This document shows positions 14,923 to 17,596 of a DNA stretch of 17,596 bases, one piece after another. The notes below the pieces were generated by a model. The model had not been told where the DNA came from, did not search any database, and saw only the letters and a list, made by a program, of their open reading frames with translations. This DNA is from Candidatus Njordarchaeota archaeon (GTDB taxonomy: Archaea; Asgardarchaeota; Njordarchaeia; Njordarchaeales; JAHKLH01): NCBI GenBank assembly GCA_029856635.1, contig JAHKLH010000011.1, positions 1-17,596 of the forward strand. The letters are read 5' to 3'. How positions within the stretch are numbered: position 1 is the first letter of the stretch; each line of letters starts with the position of its first letter. A program made the translations under genes and the position numbers.

Positions 14923-15246
14923 ATGCGTGTCAAAGATTCGTTTGATAACTTCAGGGAGAACTTTGAAATACTAACCAATAGACTTAGGAGACTGGGGAAA
15001 AGTTCAATAAGAATTCTCTTATATGCAATCGAAAGAGGTGAAATTACAGCACAAGATGTCGCAGCTGACATGGGAATAAAGTTAAATATTGCAAGAAAGC
15101 AACTTCAAAGGTTATGTAGTTATGGATTCCTTCGTCGTGTAGATCGTGGTATTTACGCACCAAATGTTAGAAAACTGCTCACTGCTCTAATGCTTTTAAG
15201 CCTTGAACAATTAAAGAAAAGAAATAGAAAAAGAAAAAGTAGTTAA
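14923..15246 (+). CDS. Winged-helix DNA-binding protein
   Basis: A 107-residue protein with an MarR/DUF-type winged helix in the middle. SSIRILLYAIERG leads into ITAQDVAADMGI, then the recognition-like helix KLNIARKQLQRLCSYG and a wing FLRRVDRGIYAP. A helical tail ends in KKRNRKRKSS. I chose the ATG at 14923, with GGTGTGATA (14911-14919) just upstream; a TTG at 14893 would add ten residues (GSTHPGVIC region) that look non-coding. A TATA-like TTTAAGTA (14862-14869) fits a start of transcription near 14893. The deaminase gene begins 20 nt downstream on the same strand, so this may be its local regulator. The target is unknown. Confidence 0.75.
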   Translation: MRVKDSFDNFRENFEILTNRLRRLGKSSIRILLYAIERGEITAQDVAADMGIKLNIARKQLQRLCSYGFLRRVDRGIYAPNVRKLLTALMLLSLEQLKKRNRKRKSS

Positions 15247-15266
15247 TTTCTTTTTGGTGATTATTT

Positions 15267-16571
15267 TTGTGGACTTTCTTTGCTAATATTATCCTTACTT
15301 GTGATTCCCAGATGCGTATATTTAGGAATGCATGGCTTATTGTAGATGAAAATGGAATAATCGTTAAGATTACCAAATCACCTCCCAATGATGTTGAAGA
15401 AAAAATAACCTTTAAGCATTCATTAATAATGCCAGGATTTGTGAATACACACACTCATGTGCCAATGACAATTCTACGCGGACTAAAGGATGATGTTGAC
15501 TTAAAGGAGTGGCTTGAAAAATATATCTTTCCAGCTGAAGCAAAATTAACTGCTGATGATGTCTACTGGGGCTCGCTTCATGGAATTGCCGAAATGCTTT
15601 CTTCTGGAATCACAACTTTCAATGACATGTATTATTTTGAGGAAAGAATTGCTGATGCAGTGCTAAAAGCAGGAGTTCGCGCGATGTTATCGCGAGGAAT
15701 ATTGGATATTGCAGGGGATACTGAAAAAGCAATTAAAGCTACAAGGGAATTTCTTGATTACGTGAAAAAGTTATGGCACACTAAAGAGTACTCTAAAAAC
15801 CATATCTTCTTTGCATATGGTCCCCACGCACCATATACTTGCTCTAAGGAACTGTTAATGAAAGTAAGAGAAATGGCTAACGATACTAAGTTCAGGATAC
15901 ATATACATCTCGCCGAAACGAAATGGGAACTCACGACATTTAAAGAAAAACATGGAAAAACTCCTGTTGAATACTTAGATTCTATAGGATTCTTAGGCCC
16001 TGATGTCATGGCAGCACATGTTGTGTGGACCACTGACAACGACTTAGAAATTCTCGCAAAAAGAAAAGTTAAAGTTCTACATAACCCTACATCCAATTTA
16101 AAACTAGCTTCAGGAGTTGCAAGAATTCCAGAAATGCTCAAGAAAGGAATTACCGTCGGCCTAGCAACTGACGGTCCTGCTTCAAATAACCGATTAAATA
16201 TGTTTCGTGAAATGCTAATAGCTGCATTAATTCATAAGGGCACAAAACTCGATCCAAAACTAATGCCAGCAAAGACAATTGTACGACTTGCAACGATAGA
16301 GGGAGCAAAAGTATTAGGTTTAGAGAAATATATAGGTAGTTTAGAACCAGGAAAGTTTGCTGATTTTGTTGTAATAAATCTTAAAACCCCGCATGCTATT
16401 CCATTTCATGATATTTATTCGATGCTTGTTTATACGCTTGAGAGAGATTCAGTAGAAGCAACATATGTTGGAGGAAAATGTGTTTGGAAAAAAGATGTAG
16501 GTCCTACTTCATATGATATATGGAAAGTATGTGAAAAAGTTCAAAAAATACGCGAGAGAATCTTAACTTAG
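15267..16571 (+). CDS. mtaD: Amidohydrolase, MTA/SAH (5'-deoxyadenosine) deaminase type
   Basis: A 434-residue metal-dependent amidohydrolase of the TrzA/AtzA class. The closest functional family is methylthioadenosine/S-adenosylhomocysteine deaminase, which in methanogens also acts on 5'-deoxyadenosine. Metal and catalytic residues are all visible: His62 and His64 (GFVNTHTHVPM), His214 and Glu217 (IHLAETKWE), His251 (AAHVVWT) and Asp302 (ATDGPASNN). His187 in GPHAPYTCS is also typical. The C-terminal beta-sandwich closes with GSLEPGKFADFVVINL. The start is TTG at 15267, with GGTGA (15256-15260) 6 nt upstream, and the encoded N-terminus matches the family. Such an enzyme would recycle by-products of SAM enzymes, including radical SAM proteins like that at 956. 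Exact substrate not provable from sequence. Its stop codon abuts that of the convergent methyltransferase. Confidence 0.88.
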   Translation: MWTFFANIILTCDSQMRIFRNAWLIVDENGIIVKITKSPPNDVEEKITFKHSLIMPGFVNTHTHVPMTILRGLKDDVDLKEWLEKYIFPAEAKLTADDVYWGSLHGIAEMLSSGITTFNDMYYFEERIADAVLKAGVRAMLSRGILDIAGDTEKAIKATREFLDYVKKLWHTKEYSKNHIFFAYGPHAPYTCSKELLMKVREMANDTKFRIHIHLAETKWELTTFKEKHGKTPVEYLDSIGFLGPDVMAAHVVWTTDNDLEILAKRKVKVLHNPTSNLKLASGVARIPEMLKKGITVGLATDGPASNNRLNMFREMLIAALIHKGTKLDPKLMPAKTIVRLATIEGAKVLGLEKYIGSLEPGKFADFVVINLKTPHAIPFHDIYSMLVYTLERDSVEATYVGGKCVWKKDVGPTSYDIWKVCEKVQKIRERILT

Positions 16572-17596
16572 TTACCGTTTCTTTAATACCCAAGACTGTA
16601 TAATACCTATCTCCTCTTTCGTCAGACCATATACCTCGAAGACAATTTCGTTTAATTCAACAAGTAAATGTTCCATTTCTTCCTTCAGTCTCTCTTTTTC
16701 CTTTTCATCCTCAGTGGTATTTAATCTTATGCATATGGTAGATATTTTCTTTGATCTATCTATTATTTCATGCCTCTTTGATCTCTCTGGAATTTCAATT
16801 GGTAAAACATTTAGCCATGGAGGTGCATACATGAAATATCTGCCTGGTTTCGGTCGCTTAGTTCTTTTCTGGATTCTCTGCCCACGGATTTTATGAATAA
16901 ATTCAATAACATGAGAATTTAATATTCCAACAAAAAACCAAAGAGACTCCTTGTTGGTTCCTATTTCCTTAAGCAAATCATTACTTTCATTGATTACTTC
17001 ATCAACATTTAGGTCTGGCTCATTAACCCTCTTCCATTCAGAAAAATACGATTTCATTTCTTCTTCATTCTTCCAGTATCTCAGAATTGTTACACCGTCT
17101 GTACAATAATATTTAGTGAAATCATATGCAAATGAGTTTATATTTGTAGCTACTGGTGTCACGATTTTATCTACTTCAAAGTCTTCAGGGGAAAGAGGAT
17201 CCTCAAGTTCGTACCATGCTCGATTCCATATATACACTGCGGCGCGTTTTTGAAGAACATTTTTGAAACGTGATAACCATGCAATAGCATTAGGATAACG
17301 TGCTTCGAAATTTTTGCCTACTGCATAAATAACATACATATCATTCCAGGTCACACAAAATGGTTTAATATCTTTTCCTCTAATAATTGGCTTAAGACAT
17401 TCTCTCTCTATGTTGTATTCAATAACAATATCTTTTGGAATCACAAAAATGTGCCTCACACCAGTCCATAGCCCTCTATAAATGTTGAAAAATCGATCTA
17501 ATCGTGGTCGCTTATTAATTATTTTTTCAACGATTGCCCTAAATCGCTCCTTAACTGGTTTAGGGCGCCATAAGGGTACACTCCTGACAGTTCTAG
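16572..17596 (-). CDS. TaqI/Eco57I-type adenine DNA methyltransferase, C-terminal part
   Basis: A partial gene: translating the minus strand from the window edge gives an unbroken frame, so the GTG at 17459 is not the real start and the 5' part lies beyond 17596. The visible 341 codons form a target-recognition domain of the TaqI-C/Eco57I kind. LDRFFNIYRGLWTGVRHIFV matches the gIxTGxNxxF opening, and CLKPIIRGKDIKPF matches the Kp-LrGrDI motif. Later come KRAAVYIWNRAWYEL, the strand KIVTPVATN, a central helix (LWFFVGILNSHVIEFIHKI), LPIEIPERSKRHEI and a long C-terminal coiled coil ending near the stop codon. The catalytic NPPY domain would be upstream and is not seen. This may be an orphan methylase, a fused type IIG enzyme or part of a BREX-like system. 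Confidence 0.82.
   Translation of the reverse strand, partial: RTVRSVPLWRPKPVKERFRAIVEKIINKRPRLDRFFNIYRGLWTGVRHIFVIPKDIVIEYNIERECLKPIIRGKDIKPFCVTWNDMYVIYAVGKNFEARYPNAIAWLSRFKNVLQKRAAVYIWNRAWYELEDPLSPEDFEVDKIVTPVATNINSFAYDFTKYYCTDGVTILRYWKNEEEMKSYFSEWKRVNEPDLNVDEVINESNDLLKEIGTNKESLWFFVGILNSHVIEFIHKIRGQRIQKRTKRPKPGRYFMYAPPWLNVLPIEIPERSKRHEIIDRSKKISTICIRLNTTEDEKEKERLKEEMEHLLVELNEIVFEVYGLTKEEIGIIQSWVLKKR

Noticed and set aside
1..17596. tRNA, rRNA, CRISPR array, insertion sequence
   Set aside because: No T-loop signature with matching acceptor stem, no rRNA segment, no regular repeat-spacer array and no transposase frame were seen by eye; a tRNAscan-SE run would settle the tRNA point.

Overview
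The window is chromosomal DNA from an archaeon. The evidence is a set of archaeal or archaeal/eukaryotic genes: ribosomal proteins L14e and L18a (LX), translation factor aIF5A with its hypusine loop, prefoldin alpha, FEN1 with a PCNA-binding tail, a HerA-type ATPase, the H/ACA pseudouridine synthase Cbf5 and an EMC3/DUF106 membrane protein. Three C/D box guide RNAs add to this. The DNA is AT-rich and densely coded. Many genes have purine-rich ribosome binding sites (GGGGTGA, GAGGTG or GGTGA), and several begin with TTG or GTG. The gene content would suit a lineage of the TACK/Bathyarchaeia type, but that is inference; no rRNA is present to settle it.

Layout. 1-924: L14e (+) converging on a DUF106/EMC3-like insertase homologue (-). 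956-2119: a cysteine-rich radical SAM protein (+). 2120-5479: a two-gene unit (-) made of a 662-residue FG-GAP/VCBS-type propeller protein without a signal peptide and an all-helical protein of unknown family; neither can be assigned a function. 5604-6341: aIF5A (+) with a hairpin after it, then a 65-residue winged-helix protein (-). 6720-7601: an NYN-domain protein coupled to a four-helix membrane protein (+). 7940-8682: L18a and prefoldin alpha (+). 8686-13235: HerA-like ATPase, FEN1 and adenylosuccinate lyase (all -). 13266-14756: three tandem C/D box sRNAs followed by a small basic protein and Cbf5 (+). 14923-16571: a winged-helix protein and an MTA/SAH-type deaminase (+). 16572-17596: the C-terminal part of a TaqI/Eco57I-like adenine-specific DNA methyltransferase (-), which runs off the window.

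The common theme is information processing. Ribosome assembly and translation (L14e, L18a, aIF5A), nascent-protein handling (prefoldin, DUF106), RNA modification (C/D sRNAs next to Cbf5) and DNA repair/replication (FEN1, HerA) sit beside purine metabolism (PurB, deaminase).

The most interesting signal lies between purB and cbf5. It is an array of three C/D box sRNAs with exactly 12-nt guide spacers. Their D-box guides are variants of one sequence (core GCCGGYAT), and the guides of the second and third are shifted by one nucleotide, so the N+5 rule predicts 2'-O-methylation of two neighbouring nucleotides in one target. The third sRNA ends 12 nt before the start codon of the cbf5 operon. The second candidate for something undescribed is the cytosolic FG-GAP propeller plus helical protein pair. 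I saw no tRNA, rRNA, CRISPR array, insertion sequence or attachment site.
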